Shown in pieces: positions 44,847 to 52,597 of a DNA stretch of 64,000 nucleotides. Position 1 is the first letter of the stretch, and each line of letters starts with the position of its first letter. The notes under the pieces were generated by a model that was given only the letters and a program-made list of their open reading frames with translations, had not been told where the DNA came from and searched no databases. The translations under genes and the position numbers were made by a program. Origin of the DNA: Paenibacillus lignilyticus (GTDB taxonomy: Bacteria; Bacillota; Bacilli; Paenibacillales; Paenibacillaceae); the NCBI RefSeq assembly GCF_017942085.1, contig NZ_JAGKSP010000002.1, positions 558,001 to 622,000 on the forward strand, given 5' to 3'.

Positions 44847-45004
44847 ACTATATATCAGGCTAACTGCCTAGAATCATCCATTTAATAAATCCCCCGAGGA
44901 GTGCCACATGCACAAATTTTTCAGAATAACTAGGCCATCTCAATCGAAATTTTTCCATACGTTTACTCTGCGCCCCTTTTATGTTTTATGCCGAAAAACA
45001 AACA

Positions 45005-45040
45005 GACTCCTACCAGCATGAAAAATCACTGGTAGGAGTC
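45005..45040 (-). terminator. Terminator-like hairpin
   Basis: GACTCCTACCAG and CTGGTAGGAGTC form a perfect 12-bp stem, followed on the minus strand by TGTTTGTTTTTC. It would end the transcript from the riboswitch-like leader. Confidence 0.75.
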
Positions 45041-45135
45041 ATTAGCCGTTTCCGGCGGTTATGGCGAACTCCATCACCTTATGAACTTATGATTGTCATA
45101 GTCGCAATTCCCTTCTTGGTCAATCACTTTCGCTG

Positions 45136-45240
45136 TTAATGAATGGGGTTGGTTGTAAACCATTTCGCTGCATCAAAAGAACATAACCAAACAATTAAGA
45201 GCACAACGGTCATAAGGATTGACGTAAGGCTGATAGCCAT
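45136..45240 (-). CDS. Putative 34-residue single-span membrane peptide
   Basis: MAISLTSILMTVVLLIVWLC begins a single hydrophobic span with a short tail. AAGGAAAGG lies ~9 nt before ATG 45240. It is downstream of two hairpins and a c-di-AMP-riboswitch remnant, a position where potassium-transport genes usually sit. Too short for family assignment; it may be the relic of a lost transporter operon. Confidence 0.35.
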   Translation of the reverse strand: MAISLTSILMTVVLLIVWLCSFDAAKWFTTNPIH

Positions 45241-45377
45241 ATTTCCATACCTTTCCTTTGCAAGACAAAACAGTTTGGCCACCTTGGTTGTGCCATTCGT
45301 AATCCCTCCAAAAGGTATATTTATCACTTGGCTCTTCCTGCCGGGAAACGCTTCTCACCTCCAAATAAAATAAAAAA

Positions 45378-45423
45378 GACCCTCGCGCGAACAGAAAAAT
45401 ACCTTTTCTGCACGCTAAGGGCC
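45378..45423 (-). terminator. KtrB-leader-like attenuator hairpin
   Basis: The minus strand pairs GGCCCT with AGGGTC around a pyrimidine-rich loop, then TTTTTTATTTTAT. The hairpin, loop (with TTTTCTGTTC) and tail closely match the attenuator at 56458-56499 upstream of ktrB, so the two leaders are related by duplication. Confidence 0.65.
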
Positions 45424-45440
45424 TAATAAAAACACAAAAA

Positions 45441-45457
45441 GACCCCGTAAAAGGGTC
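45441..45457 (-). terminator. Short terminator in tandem with the attenuator
   Basis: GACCC and GGGTC with a 7-nt loop are followed on the minus strand by TTTTTG. It lies between the riboswitch remnant and the KtrB-like attenuator. Confidence 0.55.
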
Positions 45458-45494
45458 ATTGATATACAGAGTTACCTGTAAAAAAATACATGAC

Positions 45495-45560
45495 CCATAC
45501 AAAGCTTACGAGGTTAGCTGACGGACTCGGGATAGATGGTTCCCTACGATCGAATAATCG
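45495..45560 (-). ncRNA. Partial ydaO/yuaA-type c-di-AMP riboswitch
   Basis: The minus strand reads CCCGAGTCCGTCAGCTAACC then TCGTAAGC, the highly conserved 3' half of the ydaO class, preceded by AGGGAACC, which matches part of the 5' half. The segment between those halves seems deleted, and the 5' P1 strand is not found next to the cupin stop. The normal aptamer would be ~130-150 nt. It is therefore read as a truncated riboswitch. Downstream hairpins are consistent with an expression platform. Confidence 0.6.
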
Positions 45561-45598
45561 ACCGATGTAAATTATTGGATAAAATTGTGAAAAAAGTA

Positions 45599-46141
45599 TT
45601 ATTCAGCAGCCATGGCAATTGCCTTTGTTTCATGTACCGTACCATATGGATGCTCAGGTGGCGCGTAAATAACGTAAATTTTTAATGGTATATGACCTGT
45701 ATTGGTTATATTGTGCCATTTTCCAGCAGGTATCATAATGGCATAGTCGTCATAGGCTCTTTCTTGAAAATCTAATTTATTTTTGCTATCACCCATTTGA
45801 ACAAGTCCCTGACCTTCTTCTATACGTATGAATTGATCAGTTGCCGGATGAACTTCCAAACCGATGTCTTCTCCAACATTAATACTCATCAAGGTCACTT
45901 GAAAGTGTTTCCCTGTCCATAATGCGGTGCGGTATGTTTTGTTTTGCTTAGCAGCTTGGTCAATATTCACTACAAATGGTTTCGGTCCATAATCTCTTAG
46001 TATGATGTTCCCATAAGGATTCAGGTTGATATTGCTCCAATTGTAATAATTGGGATTCCAATTATTACACCAATTGTTCTGATTCCAGTTGTTATACCTA
46101 GGATTATACCATTGATACTGATAGCATGATTTTTGGTACAT
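45599..46141 (-). CDS. Cupin-domain protein with Tyr/Asn/Trp-rich N-terminus
   Basis: 180 residues. The first ~50 are extremely rich in Tyr, Asn, Trp and Cys (WYNPRYNNWNQNNW), like spore-coat or surface-adhesive segments. A single cupin barrel follows (GLEVHPATDQFIRIEEGQGL near 95, MIPAGKWHNITNTG near 138) with the typical metal-binding His and Glu. Sugar-phosphate isomerase-like cupins of this sort occur as coat proteins in Bacillales. GGGAG lies 7 nt before ATG 46141. The function is unknown; spore surface is a guess from composition. Confidence 0.8.
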   Translation of the reverse strand: MYQKSCYQYQWYNPRYNNWNQNNWCNNWNPNYYNWSNINLNPYGNIILRDYGPKPFVVNIDQAAKQNKTYRTALWTGKHFQVTLMSINVGEDIGLEVHPATDQFIRIEEGQGLVQMGDSKNKLDFQERAYDDYAIMIPAGKWHNITNTGHIPLKIYVIYAPPEHPYGTVHETKAIAMAAE

Positions 46142-46283
46142 TCTCGTTCTCCCTTCGTGACTGTATTTCATCTTTTATCCTATGCAGTTGCCTAATTAAG
46201 GGATTATCAAATGTGAATTAATGGGCAAGAGTCTATAAAAGTCGAGATGATATCAATTATTCAGATTGACATAGCCAATAACA

Positions 46284-46315
46284 AAGACCAATCTCCAATA
46301 ACGGAAATTGGTCTT
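46284..46315 (-). terminator. Terminator after 46357-46683
   Basis: AAGACCAAT and ATTGGTCTT form a 9-bp stem around a 14-nt loop. It is ~40 bp past the stop. Confidence 0.6.
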
Positions 46316-46356
46316 AGCTCTTTGCACCTTATGATTGATTACAGCTTCCTTACTAG

Positions 46357-46683
46357 TTAGAACTCTTTAGGTGCTCCCATTTGTAAATTCATTGAAGCAA
46401 TAAAGACCTTAGTTTCATCAGTGCCTATATCGCTAATCGTTTTATAAATTTCCTTTAGTACGAAATCATATTCGTCATTTTCACTGTCATGATGGTAAGG
46501 AATACCCGGATAATGTGCACGGAAATAAGTATGCTCTTCAGCTCGTTCCCATTCTTCAAATAAACTTCTTAACTTCTCGACTTCATCTTCAGACGCATAG
46601 ATCTCTAATTCATAGGCAGCATCGCCTTGATTATACATAATACTTTTTGACTGAACCGAAACATAATATTTTCTTTTTTCCAT
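46357..46683 (-). CDS. Conserved hypothetical protein, 108 residues
   Basis: A soluble, acidic alpha/beta protein: beta-strands at the start (KYYVSVQSKSIMYN), a helix SEDEVEKLRSLFEEWERAEE, and a closing LKEIYKTISDIG. No catalytic motif is apparent and I do not recognise the family. GGAGG lies 7 nt before ATG 46683, so the gene is real. It follows a small membrane-protein gene by 19 bp. Confidence 0.7.
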   Translation of the reverse strand: MEKRKYYVSVQSKSIMYNQGDAAYELEIYASEDEVEKLRSLFEEWERAEEHTYFRAHYPGIPYHHDSENDEYDFVLKEIYKTISDIGTDETKVFIASMNLQMGAPKEF

Positions 46684-46702
46684 GTAAGATCCTCCTTTAC
46701 CG

Positions 46703-46924
46703 TTATCTCAAAAAGAGTGTCCATATAATCGCACCTAAAATAATAAGAACTGGGAGTGCGAAATACGCAAGCACAATCGGATTGGATATTACCGGATGTT
46801 TAACTGTAGTCATACTGGTATTTTTATCCAAAACCTTATGCTGCTGTTTACGTATAAAATAAATTGAACTAAGTAATGAGAATACACATACGGCAGCACC
46901 AATGAGTCCCAACAAGGTATACAT
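46703..46924 (-). CDS. Small protein with two membrane segments
   Basis: 73 residues: spans near 3-23 (LLGLIGAAVCVFSLLSSIYF) and 50-72 (LAYFALPVLIILGAIIWTLF), joined by a basic loop. GGAGG lies 10 nt before ATG 46924, which is preferred over the ATG one base from that site. Function unknown; probably co-transcribed with 46357-46683. Confidence 0.65.
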   Translation of the reverse strand: MYTLLGLIGAAVCVFSLLSSIYFIRKQQHKVLDKNTSMTTVKHPVISNPIVLAYFALPVLIILGAIIWTLFLR

Positions 46925-47015
46925 TTTTTGCATCCCTCCTCTAAACTACTTTATTTATTTTTCCGCTTTATGATTTTAATTATTCATTTTGTGTACAAAT
47001 ACCCTTAAATAAGAA

Positions 47016-47210
47016 CTAACTTCTTGTTGTTTGCTTACATGTGGAAACACCAAGTATTGCGCTAAACGGACAATATCTGATAGTCCCCGTAATAATTGGC
47101 GCTACGCCAATTAACCCCCACCAACTTTTATAATAAATTCCAAATAGAATGATTATGGTTCCGATCGAAATTCTTATAATTTGCTCGGTTTTACCGACGT
47201 TACATTTCAT
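47016..47210 (-). CDS. DUF2892-family small membrane protein
   Basis: 64 residues with two short spans. The pattern NVGKTEQIIRISIGTIII then WWGLIGVAPIITGTIRYCPF and LGVSTC is the DUF2892 (YgaP transmembrane-like) signature, including the two cysteines (CPF, STC). Such proteins are often fused or adjacent to rhodanese domains, matching the sulfur-handling genes here. Role probably in membrane persulfide handling; unproven. GGAAGG lies 10 nt before ATG 47210. Confidence 0.8.
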   Translation of the reverse strand: MKCNVGKTEQIIRISIGTIIILFGIYYKSWWGLIGVAPIITGTIRYCPFSAILGVSTCKQTTRS

Positions 47211-47304
47211 GAGATACCGTCCTTCCAATAGATTTCTTTATTTACATTTCATCTGTTTTTGCATTATAATTCATAGTATATCAGTAGGATTTAGGGGGTT
47301 TTGA

Positions 47305-47490
47305 GTGTTGAGACTTTTAACTAAATTTGCTCAAGAGAAATGCCCGATCTGCAACGAAACACTTACCGCTGATAAATCAAACTCGCTTTTATCTCATATC
47401 TTAAAATCATGCCCTAATGAACATTATGAGAAGGAATTTATCCCTGCATTAGAGGGTTATATCGAGCATTACAAGACTCCAACAAAATAA
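47305..47490 (+). CDS. Small CxxC/HxxxxxC zinc-binding-like protein
   Basis: 61 residues. CPICNETL (Cys13 and Cys16) and HILKSC (His31, Cys36) make a CCHC zinc-ribbon-like site. GGGGG lies 6 nt before GTG 47305 (TTG 47308 is an alternative). It is the only plus-strand gene of this cluster and ends at a shared terminator. Function unknown. Confidence 0.6.
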   Translation: MLRLLTKFAQEKCPICNETLTADKSNSLLSHILKSCPNEHYEKEFIPALEGYIEHYKTPTK

Positions 47491-47520
47491 TTATGTGCAA
47501 ATTCATAAAACCTATGTAAT

Positions 47521-47560
47521 AAAAAAAAATCATTAGCCCATATGTGCTAATGATTTTTTT
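47521..47560. terminator. Bidirectional terminator
   Basis: AAAAATCATTAGC and GCTAATGATTTTT with a short loop serve both the plus-strand zinc-ribbon gene and the minus-strand rhodanese gene. Confidence 0.9.
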
Positions 47561-47561
47561 A

Positions 47562-47949
47562 TTATTTTGCAATCTTTTCTTTCCAAGACATGACGCCGCC
47601 CTGCAAGTGTGCCAGATCGCGATATCCACTTTTTTGCAGAATTCTTGCAGCTTGCTTGCTTCGCATCCCGCTACGACAGTAAAGATATACATTTCTATCT
47701 CTCGGGATTTCGGATATTCTTTTTTTCATTTGTGACAAGGGAATATTTATCGCTCCTGGGATATAGCCTTGCTTTATTTCCATTGGTTCCCGAACATCAA
47801 TTAAGATTTTTACGATGATTGCTCTTCAATTCATTTTGAAATTGATTCGGCAGAAGATTTTTTAGACCTTTGACTCCGGCAATTCGGGTATATACAAACC
47901 AAATTAAGGCAGCAACAATCACAATATTTAAGATCCATTTAAAATCCAT
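47562..47949 (-). pseudogene. Membrane-anchored rhodanese with a one-base frameshift
   Basis: ATG 47949 (after GAGGG) starts a frame with one membrane span (WILNIVIVAALIWFVYT) that runs off after ~50 residues. Dropping one base from the run of five A's (plus-strand T run 47807-47811) restores KILIDVREPMEIKQGYIPGA and a rhodanese loop LYCRSGMRSK with its active Cys. So this was, or by slippage still is, a ~128-residue anchored sulfurtransferase. It follows cstR by 23 bp and is last in the persulfide operon. Options are a pseudogene, a sequencing error or programmed slippage. Confidence 0.75.
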
Positions 47950-47972
47950 GGCTACCCTCTTTTCTGAGTGAA

Positions 47973-48233
47973 CTAACGGCTTTTGACCAACAATTCCACC
48001 GCTTGTTTGACTAATTTGCTTGTATCTCCGCCCGCTTCTTTTTCCTCAAAGATACATTTTTCAAGGTTTACTGCAACGATGTAGGCAATTGCTTTATCTG
48101 CTGCACTTCTGACAGCAGATAACTGTGCTACGACATCTTTGCACGGCTGTTCTTCTTCCATCATTTTCAAGACCCCGCGTATCTGTCCCTCAACACGCTT
48201 TAATCTTCGTTTTACATCATCATCGTATTGCAT
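47973..48233 (-). CDS. cstR: CstR-type persulfide-sensing repressor
   Basis: 86 residues of the CsoR/FrmR four-helix family (RRLKRVEGQIRGVLKMMEE is the family opening). Cys31 and Cys60 are at exactly the CstR sensor positions, and the His needed for copper in CsoR is absent (VNLEKC). In Staphylococcus, CstR dithiol or polysulfide crosslinks release DNA when hydrogen sulfide or persulfide rises. The controlled operon is upstream (TauE through DsrE-like), with three candidate operators near 52.1-52.25 kb. A half-site-like ATACCCATATACG lies 16 bp upstream of this gene. Confidence 0.9.
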   Translation of the reverse strand: MQYDDDVKRRLKRVEGQIRGVLKMMEEEQPCKDVVAQLSAVRSAADKAIAYIVAVNLEKCIFEEKEAGGDTSKLVKQAVELLVKSR

Positions 48234-48284
48234 TCGAAACCCTCCAATTCTATACGTATATGGGTATACTCTTTCGTTCGATCT

Positions 48285-48776
48285 TTAAATAAATAAATTC
48301 ACTTTCGCATCTACTGCATCGCCTAAATATGCAGCAACCCCTGCGTATTCGATACCATCCATCAGCTCTTCCTTTTGTAAACCGAGCAAGTCCATTGTCA
48401 TCGTGCAAGCCACTAATTTGACCCCCTGCTCTTGAGCTAATTCAATGAGCTCAGGGAGAGTTAGAACATTATGCTTCTTCATTACATGCTTAATCATTTT
48501 AGGTCCCATTCCGCCAAAATTCATTTTGGATAGACCCAGCTTATTCGCGCCGCGTGGCATCATCTTTGCAAACATTTTTTCCAGGAATCCCTTTTTTAAG
48601 GCTACTTGTTCATCTTTACGAAGCGCGTTAAGCCCCCAAAATGTAAAGAAAATAGTCACATCATGGTCATATGCAGCCGCCCCGTTTGCAATAATAAATG
48701 CTGCAATAGCCTTATCTAATTCTCCACTAAAAAGAACAATTGTCGTTTTTTCATTATTTCCTGTCAAGATGTTCAT
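48285..48776 (-). CDS. yrkE: DsrE/DsrF-like sulfur-carrier protein (YrkE-like)
   Basis: 163 residues: TTIVLFSGELDKAIAAFIIA near 10, then VTIFFTFWGLNALRK near 43 and GVKLVACTMTMDLLGL near 118, the DsrE/DrsH-like family. Its Cys is in LVACTMTM. These proteins carry persulfide sulfur between rhodaneses, TusA and membrane partners; YrkE is the B. subtilis example in the same gene set. ATG 48776 is immediately after GAAGGG, so a slightly different start is possible. An ATACCCATACTTG half-site precedes the gene. Confidence 0.87.
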   Translation of the reverse strand: MNILTGNNEKTTIVLFSGELDKAIAAFIIANGAAAYDHDVTIFFTFWGLNALRKDEQVALKKGFLEKMFAKMMPRGANKLGLSKMNFGGMGPKMIKHVMKKHNVLTLPELIELAQEQGVKLVACTMTMDLLGLQKEELMDGIEYAGVAAYLGDAVDAKVNLFI

Positions 48777-48917
48777 CCCTTCTTTATTGTACATATACAA
48801 GTATGGGTATTCAATATTATAAAAAAAAAATGCACATTGTTTTAACCTTTAAAAAGATTGATGTTTTGGTTTTAAAAAGGAGCAGGACGCGGAACTTCTT
48901 CCTTCTCCTTCGTTTTA

Positions 48918-49145
48918 TTACGCTTTTTTAATCCAAAATTTATATACGCCATTTTCCTCTGCATGGCTTAGCAATTCGTGTCCTGTACTTTTAGTCCAAG
49001 CCGCAAGGTCGTTTTTAGCACCTTTATCTGTCGCATGCACTTCTAATACTTGACCTGATTCGAGTTCTGCAATGGACTTCTTTGTTCTTACAATGGGCAT
49101 CGGACAAGCGAGTCCTTTAGCGTCCAGCACTTTATCGCTGTTCAT
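48918..49145 (-). CDS. yrkI: TusA-family sulfur-carrier protein (YrkI-like)
   Basis: 75 residues, the usual TusA length. KGLACPMPIVRTKKSI places the carrier Cys at residue 14. The tail DLAAWTKSTGHELL is typical. It holds sulfur as a persulfide for downstream enzymes. GGAGG precedes ATG 49145, and it is 12 bp after the MBL-rhodanese gene. The 140 bp before the DsrE gene contain no obvious terminator. Confidence 0.93.
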   Translation of the reverse strand: MNSDKVLDAKGLACPMPIVRTKKSIAELESGQVLEVHATDKGAKNDLAAWTKSTGHELLSHAEENGVYKFWIKKA

Positions 49146-49157
49146 TGTTTTTCCTCC

Positions 49158-50294
49158 TTATTTATCATGAACTGCACAGCGGTTCGGACCGATTTCCATT
49201 TCACGCTGCTCTTCTTCATTTGGACTTATTTTCCCCATATTGGTTTGGCGAATTTCTTGGTAGGAGTTCGGTTGAGGCGGCAAGTTTTCGGTTACTGTTT
49301 TGCGGAACTCACCTTCATCTTGAATATTTAATCCCGGATTTTCTTTGTACAGAGCTCCTAAGCGACCGGATACAAGACCTCCTTCGCCAAGTTCAGTTAC
49401 TTTACCGAAATGGGCAGGAAGTACAATCAACTCTTTGGATAGATCTTTATAGCGGCTGTAAAGCGTCTCACGAAGATCACCTACCCAATCTTCCGCGAGT
49501 CCTGCCAAATCGGGGCGACCAATCGACTCAACAAAGAGAATATCTCCAGTCAAAAGGTACTTATTATCGATAATGAAGGATGTCGATCCAATTGTGTGCC
49601 CCGGCGAATAAATAGGCTGCACTTTAATCGTTTCATTACCGACGTAAATGTCATTACCTTCTTCGAGTTTTTCATAGTTGAAAGTCACTTCAGTCGCATC
49701 TTTTGGCGGTAAATGATACGTCGCGCTGTATTTCTGAGCCAATGCTCTTCCCCCGGAAATGTGATCGGCATGAAGATGTGTGTCGATCGTATGAAGCAGC
49801 TTTACACCTTTCTCTTGCATAAATTGCTCGTATTGATCGATCATGCGGCTTGTATCGATAATTGCGGCTTCACCATTAGAGAGCACCATATATGACAGGC
49901 AGCCTTTGCCAATACGAACAAATTGGTAAAGCTCTCCTCCACCGGATAGATCGGCTACTCTTACAGGCTCGAGGTACTCGCTCCACGATTTCATACCGCC
50001 TTCAAGGTAAGAAACATTGCTTCTATCCGCCTCAGCAATTTGTTCCGCGACAAATATGGACGAACCTTCTTTAGCACAAACCACTAAGACATTTTTACCA
50101 TCCGGGATACTTTCAAGAGCTGGATTAATGTCATCCAATAAATCAAAGTAGGGGATATTTATGATTTCAACGCTGTTTCCTTCGATTTTCCATTCATTAA
50201 AATCAGATTCATTCCGTACATCAAGGATAAACAATTCTTCGTTATTAAGGACTATTTTCGCGACTTCTTTCGCTGTCATTTTTTGTATCGTCAT
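49158..50294 (-). CDS. yrkH: Rhodanese-metallo-beta-lactamase persulfide dioxygenase-like protein (YrkH-like)
   Basis: 378 residues. Residues 1-108 are a rhodanese with active Cys73 (VVCAKEGSS). Residues ~118-320 are a metallo-beta-lactamase fold with the metal motif THLHADH (His173, His175, Asp177, His178) and later LTGD and HFG. This is the persulfide dioxygenase type, which oxidises thiol persulfide to sulfite or thiosulfate. The domain order differs from staphylococcal CstB (dioxygenase first) and matches B. subtilis YrkH. A ~50-residue tail ends NRCAVHDK with a further cysteine. Confidence 0.92.
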   Translation of the reverse strand: MTIQKMTAKEVAKIVLNNEELFILDVRNESDFNEWKIEGNSVEIINIPYFDLLDDINPALESIPDGKNVLVVCAKEGSSIFVAEQIAEADRSNVSYLEGGMKSWSEYLEPVRVADLSGGGELYQFVRIGKGCLSYMVLSNGEAAIIDTSRMIDQYEQFMQEKGVKLLHTIDTHLHADHISGGRALAQKYSATYHLPPKDATEVTFNYEKLEEGNDIYVGNETIKVQPIYSPGHTIGSTSFIIDNKYLLTGDILFVESIGRPDLAGLAEDWVGDLRETLYSRYKDLSKELIVLPAHFGKVTELGEGGLVSGRLGALYKENPGLNIQDEGEFRKTVTENLPPQPNSYQEIRQTNMGKISPNEEEQREMEIGPNRCAVHDK

Positions 50295-50318
50295 AGTTGC
50301 CTCCTACCCTCCAAATTA

Positions 50319-50891
50319 TTAGTCCTTTTCAACTTCGCCTGTCCATTCGGTCATGCCTTGAACAGCATTTTTCACATTTTTAAATCCTTGCTCCGCTAAT
50401 GTTTGACTAGCCAAATCACTTCGGTTACCGCTACGGCAAACCAAATAATATTCCTGCCCCGGATCAAGCTCATGCAACCGTTTTTCAAGCTCTCCTAATG
50501 GTATGGATTGGGCTCCAGGAATACGACCGAAAGCATATTCAGCAGGTTCGCGGACATCCAAAATGTTTAATTTTTCGCCAGCGGAAAGCTTATTTCGTAT
50601 TTCTTCATTGGAAATCGTATGCGGAAATTTACTTTCTTCCTTGGTTTCAGTAGGATCTGATTTCCGAATATAGTGCTGGAAGATACCTTTATCTTCCTTC
50701 AAGCCGATATATTGATGACCGGTACGCTTCGCCCAACTTTGAAGATCTGCAACAGAACCTTTATCGGTTGCGCGTACCTCTAACACTTCACCCGTTTTCA
50801 TCTCCTCTACCGTTTTTTTGGTACGAATCACCGGAAGCGGACATGCTAGACCCTCACATTCCAATGTTCGGTTAACCTGCAAATTTGTCAT
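50319..50891 (-). CDS. yrkF: TusA-rhodanese fusion protein (YrkF-like)
   Basis: 190 residues. Residues ~5-75 are a TusA domain (GLACPLPVIRTKKT, carrier Cys17); residues ~95-190 are a rhodanese (ILDVREPAEYAFGRIPGAQ, active loop VCRSGNRSD with Cys152). The fusion lets sulfur move from rhodanese to carrier in one chain, as in B. subtilis YrkF. AAGGAGG lies 8 nt before ATG 50891. It is between two other sulfur genes in the CstR operon. Confidence 0.94.
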   Translation of the reverse strand: MTNLQVNRTLECEGLACPLPVIRTKKTVEEMKTGEVLEVRATDKGSVADLQSWAKRTGHQYIGLKEDKGIFQHYIRKSDPTETKEESKFPHTISNEEIRNKLSAGEKLNILDVREPAEYAFGRIPGAQSIPLGELEKRLHELDPGQEYYLVCRSGNRSDLASQTLAEQGFKNVKNAVQGMTEWTGEVEKD

Positions 50892-50909
50892 CAATAAAAC
50901 CTCCTTGTG

Positions 50910-51230
50910 TTATTTACCATACTCCATGTTTCCAGTCCATTCCGACATGCCTCCAGGCATGTTAACGACGTTATAACCTAAACCGGACAAATATTCACAC
51001 GCTCTTCCGCTGCGATTGCCGCTGCGGCAAACAACAAACGTTTCTTGCTTTGGATCAATTTCATTCAGCGCACTGTTGATCTGACCTAAAGGTATATGTT
51101 TGGCACCCGGAATGTGACCCGATTCCCACTCCTCAGGCTCGCGAACGTCCAGAATGTTCAGCTTTTCTTTTCTTTTGAGGCGGTCAAGAACTTCATTTGG
51201 AAGCTGTTCCTTATACGTTTTTCTGCTCAT
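50910..51230 (-). CDS. Single-domain rhodanese sulfurtransferase
   Basis: 106 residues: LNILDVREPEEWESGHIPGA near 24, active loop FVVCRSGNRSGRAC (Cys68) and GGMSEWTG. It transfers sulfane sulfur. It resembles the rhodanese half of the neighbouring fusion protein, so one probably arose by duplication. RBS AGGAGG lies before ATG 51230; 10 bp after the TauE gene. Confidence 0.94.
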   Translation of the reverse strand: MSRKTYKEQLPNEVLDRLKRKEKLNILDVREPEEWESGHIPGAKHIPLGQINSALNEIDPKQETFVVCRSGNRSGRACEYLSGLGYNVVNMPGGMSEWTGNMEYGK

Positions 51231-51240
51231 TCAGATCCTC

Positions 51241-52020
51241 CTAAAATAAGATCGAAATCCATATTTTAATGACTGTTGCTGTTATCAATCCAGCCAATAT
51301 CCATTGAAGCATCTTTGTGTTGATGTTTTTACTTAGTTTTGCACCGATTGGCGAAGCAATGGCGCTGGCAATAACCAGGACAACGGATGGAATCAATAAC
51401 ATATGTCCGCCCATTGACTTTCCTGTCGTTGATCCAATCGACGAAATAAACGTAATTGCGAGCGAGGATGCAATTGCAACTCTTGTGGGAATTTTAAGTA
51501 CCACAAGCATCACCGGTACTGTTATAAAAGCGCCTGCTGCACCTACAATTCCAGAAACAGTACCTATCATTAAAGCTAAAGTAACGGCTAGACGTTTATT
51601 GAATGTCACTTTGCTTAAATCTTGCGCATCATTCCCCTTTTTCGGCAGAAACATCATGACGGCTGCAATCAGAGCCAAAATGGCATATACGATATTGATC
51701 ACTGAACTTGGCAACGTGTTTGAAACAAAGCTCCCCAAGAAACTCCCAGTGATAGTGGATACGCCCATATAGAGAACTAAAGTTTTATTAACAAGTCCTC
51801 GTTTTCGAAAAACCAGCATTCCCATTAAACTCGCGAAGAAAACTTGAACTGCACTGATTGCTGATACTTCCTGCGCGGTAAAAGCCGCAAATCCTAAAGC
51901 AGGCGGGATAAAAAGCAACATCGGATAGTTAATAATCGAACCGCCGATTCCCACCATTCCAGAAATGAATGAGCCCAAGAAGCCAATCGCGAAAATGGTC
52001 ATGATCCATGCCAAATCCAT
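51241..52020 (-). CDS. yrkJ: TauE/SafE-family sulfur-compound exporter (YrkJ-like)
   Basis: 259 residues with about eight membrane segments; FISGMVGIGGSIINYPMLLF near residue 18 and IGTVSGIVGAAGAFITVPVML near 157 are the duplicated TauE/SafE signatures. In CstR and yrk operons this exporter is thought to expel sulfite or thiosulfate made by the dioxygenase. It is the first gene of the operon, ~170 nt downstream of the mapped-looking promoter, with a perfect palindromic operator near its start. Confidence 0.92.
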   Translation of the reverse strand: MDLAWIMTIFAIGFLGSFISGMVGIGGSIINYPMLLFIPPALGFAAFTAQEVSAISAVQVFFASLMGMLVFRKRGLVNKTLVLYMGVSTITGSFLGSFVSNTLPSSVINIVYAILALIAAVMMFLPKKGNDAQDLSKVTFNKRLAVTLALMIGTVSGIVGAAGAFITVPVMLVVLKIPTRVAIASSLAITFISSIGSTTGKSMGGHMLLIPSVVLVIASAIASPIGAKLSKNINTKMLQWILAGLITATVIKIWISILF

Positions 52021-52072
52021 AAGGCTCCTGCCTCTCTAAAAAATAAAATATAGTATGTTCTACTTCCACTAT

Positions 52073-52088
52073 ATACCCCATGGGGTAT
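52073..52088. promoter_or_regulatory. Perfect CstR-type operator palindrome
   Basis: ATACCCCA/TGGGGTAT is an exact 16-bp palindrome matching the CstR/CsoR consensus (ATACCC-GGGTAT). It lies 52 bp upstream of the TauE gene start, within the 5' leader. Confidence 0.85.
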
Positions 52089-52185
52089 TATTTTGAGCAA
52101 AAAAAAACAAATTGACATTATTCCATTTTTATCAATTGCAATTTAAAAAGAAATGCTTTTTATAGACCTCCTTTTAGTTTGTACC

Positions 52186-52250
52186 CATACCCGTTGGGGT
52201 ATGTGAATACTATAATAAAATTGTGCTTCTTCGTCAACCCCTTGGGATAT
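52186..52250 (-). promoter_or_regulatory. Sigma-A-type promoter of the persulfide operon with flanking CstR sites
   Basis: On the minus strand TTGACG (52237-52232) and TATAGT (52214-52209) are 17 nt apart, a near-ideal promoter. A CstR-like ATACCCGTTGGGGTAT (52187-52202) covers the start region, and a weaker site ATCCCAAGGGGTT abuts the -35 box. Repressor bound to either would block polymerase, so expression should follow persulfide or sulfide stress. Confidence 0.85.
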
Positions 52251-52292
52251 GTTTTGTGTGCAAATGAATGAATTTCAATTATTTTTTATACA

Positions 52293-52391
52293 TCAGAAAA
52301 TAAGACTGAAAAGGATAATAAGCAAAAGTAATCCTAAAACAACGATTGAAGTAGTTAACAAAACAGCTGATACTTTATTTGTCGTTTTCAT
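52293..52391 (-). CDS. 32-residue single-span membrane peptide
   Basis: MKTTNKVSAVLLTTSIVVLG starts a peptide that continues as leucine/isoleucine-rich hydrophobic sequence to the stop, so one membrane helix fills it. GGAGG lies 7 nt before ATG 52391, stronger than chance. It sits between lgt and the persulfide promoter. Function unknown; it is too short to appear in standard gene calls. Confidence 0.6.
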   Translation of the reverse strand: MKTTNKVSAVLLTTSIVVLGLLLLIILFSLIF

Positions 52392-52555
52392 TAGTTCTCC
52401 TCCAGAATAATCTTTACTTTCTAGCTTGTTGCTTTATGTTTCCCACTCCATAAGCATGATATACCTTAATAAAATTTGGGATCAACAGTTTGAAATGACA
52501 TACGCTCATCACCGTATGATTTGAATGGAATCAAAAAAGTAATAGCAAAACAACA

Positions 52556-52587
52556 TGAACTCCTGCCAAAAGTATGGCAGGAGTTCA
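52556..52587 (-). terminator. Terminator after lgt
   Basis: TGAACTCCTGCCA and TGGCAGGAGTTCA form a perfect 13-bp stem with a 6-nt loop, 11 bp past the lgt stop. The T-tract is weak. Confidence 0.7.
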
Positions 52588-52597
52588 TATTGGAATA

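Noticed and set aside
44826..45135. A complete insertion sequence
   Set aside because: Only one end-like sequence is present; there is no transposase frame or matching second end.
45173..45502. 109-codon frame covering two hairpins on the minus strand
   Set aside because: It spans terminator hairpins and riboswitch-like RNA with no ribosome site; the frame appears accidental.
48285..52020. A copper-sensing CsoR operon
   Set aside because: The regulator lacks the CsoR histidine and there are no copper-transport genes; sulfur genes fill the operon.
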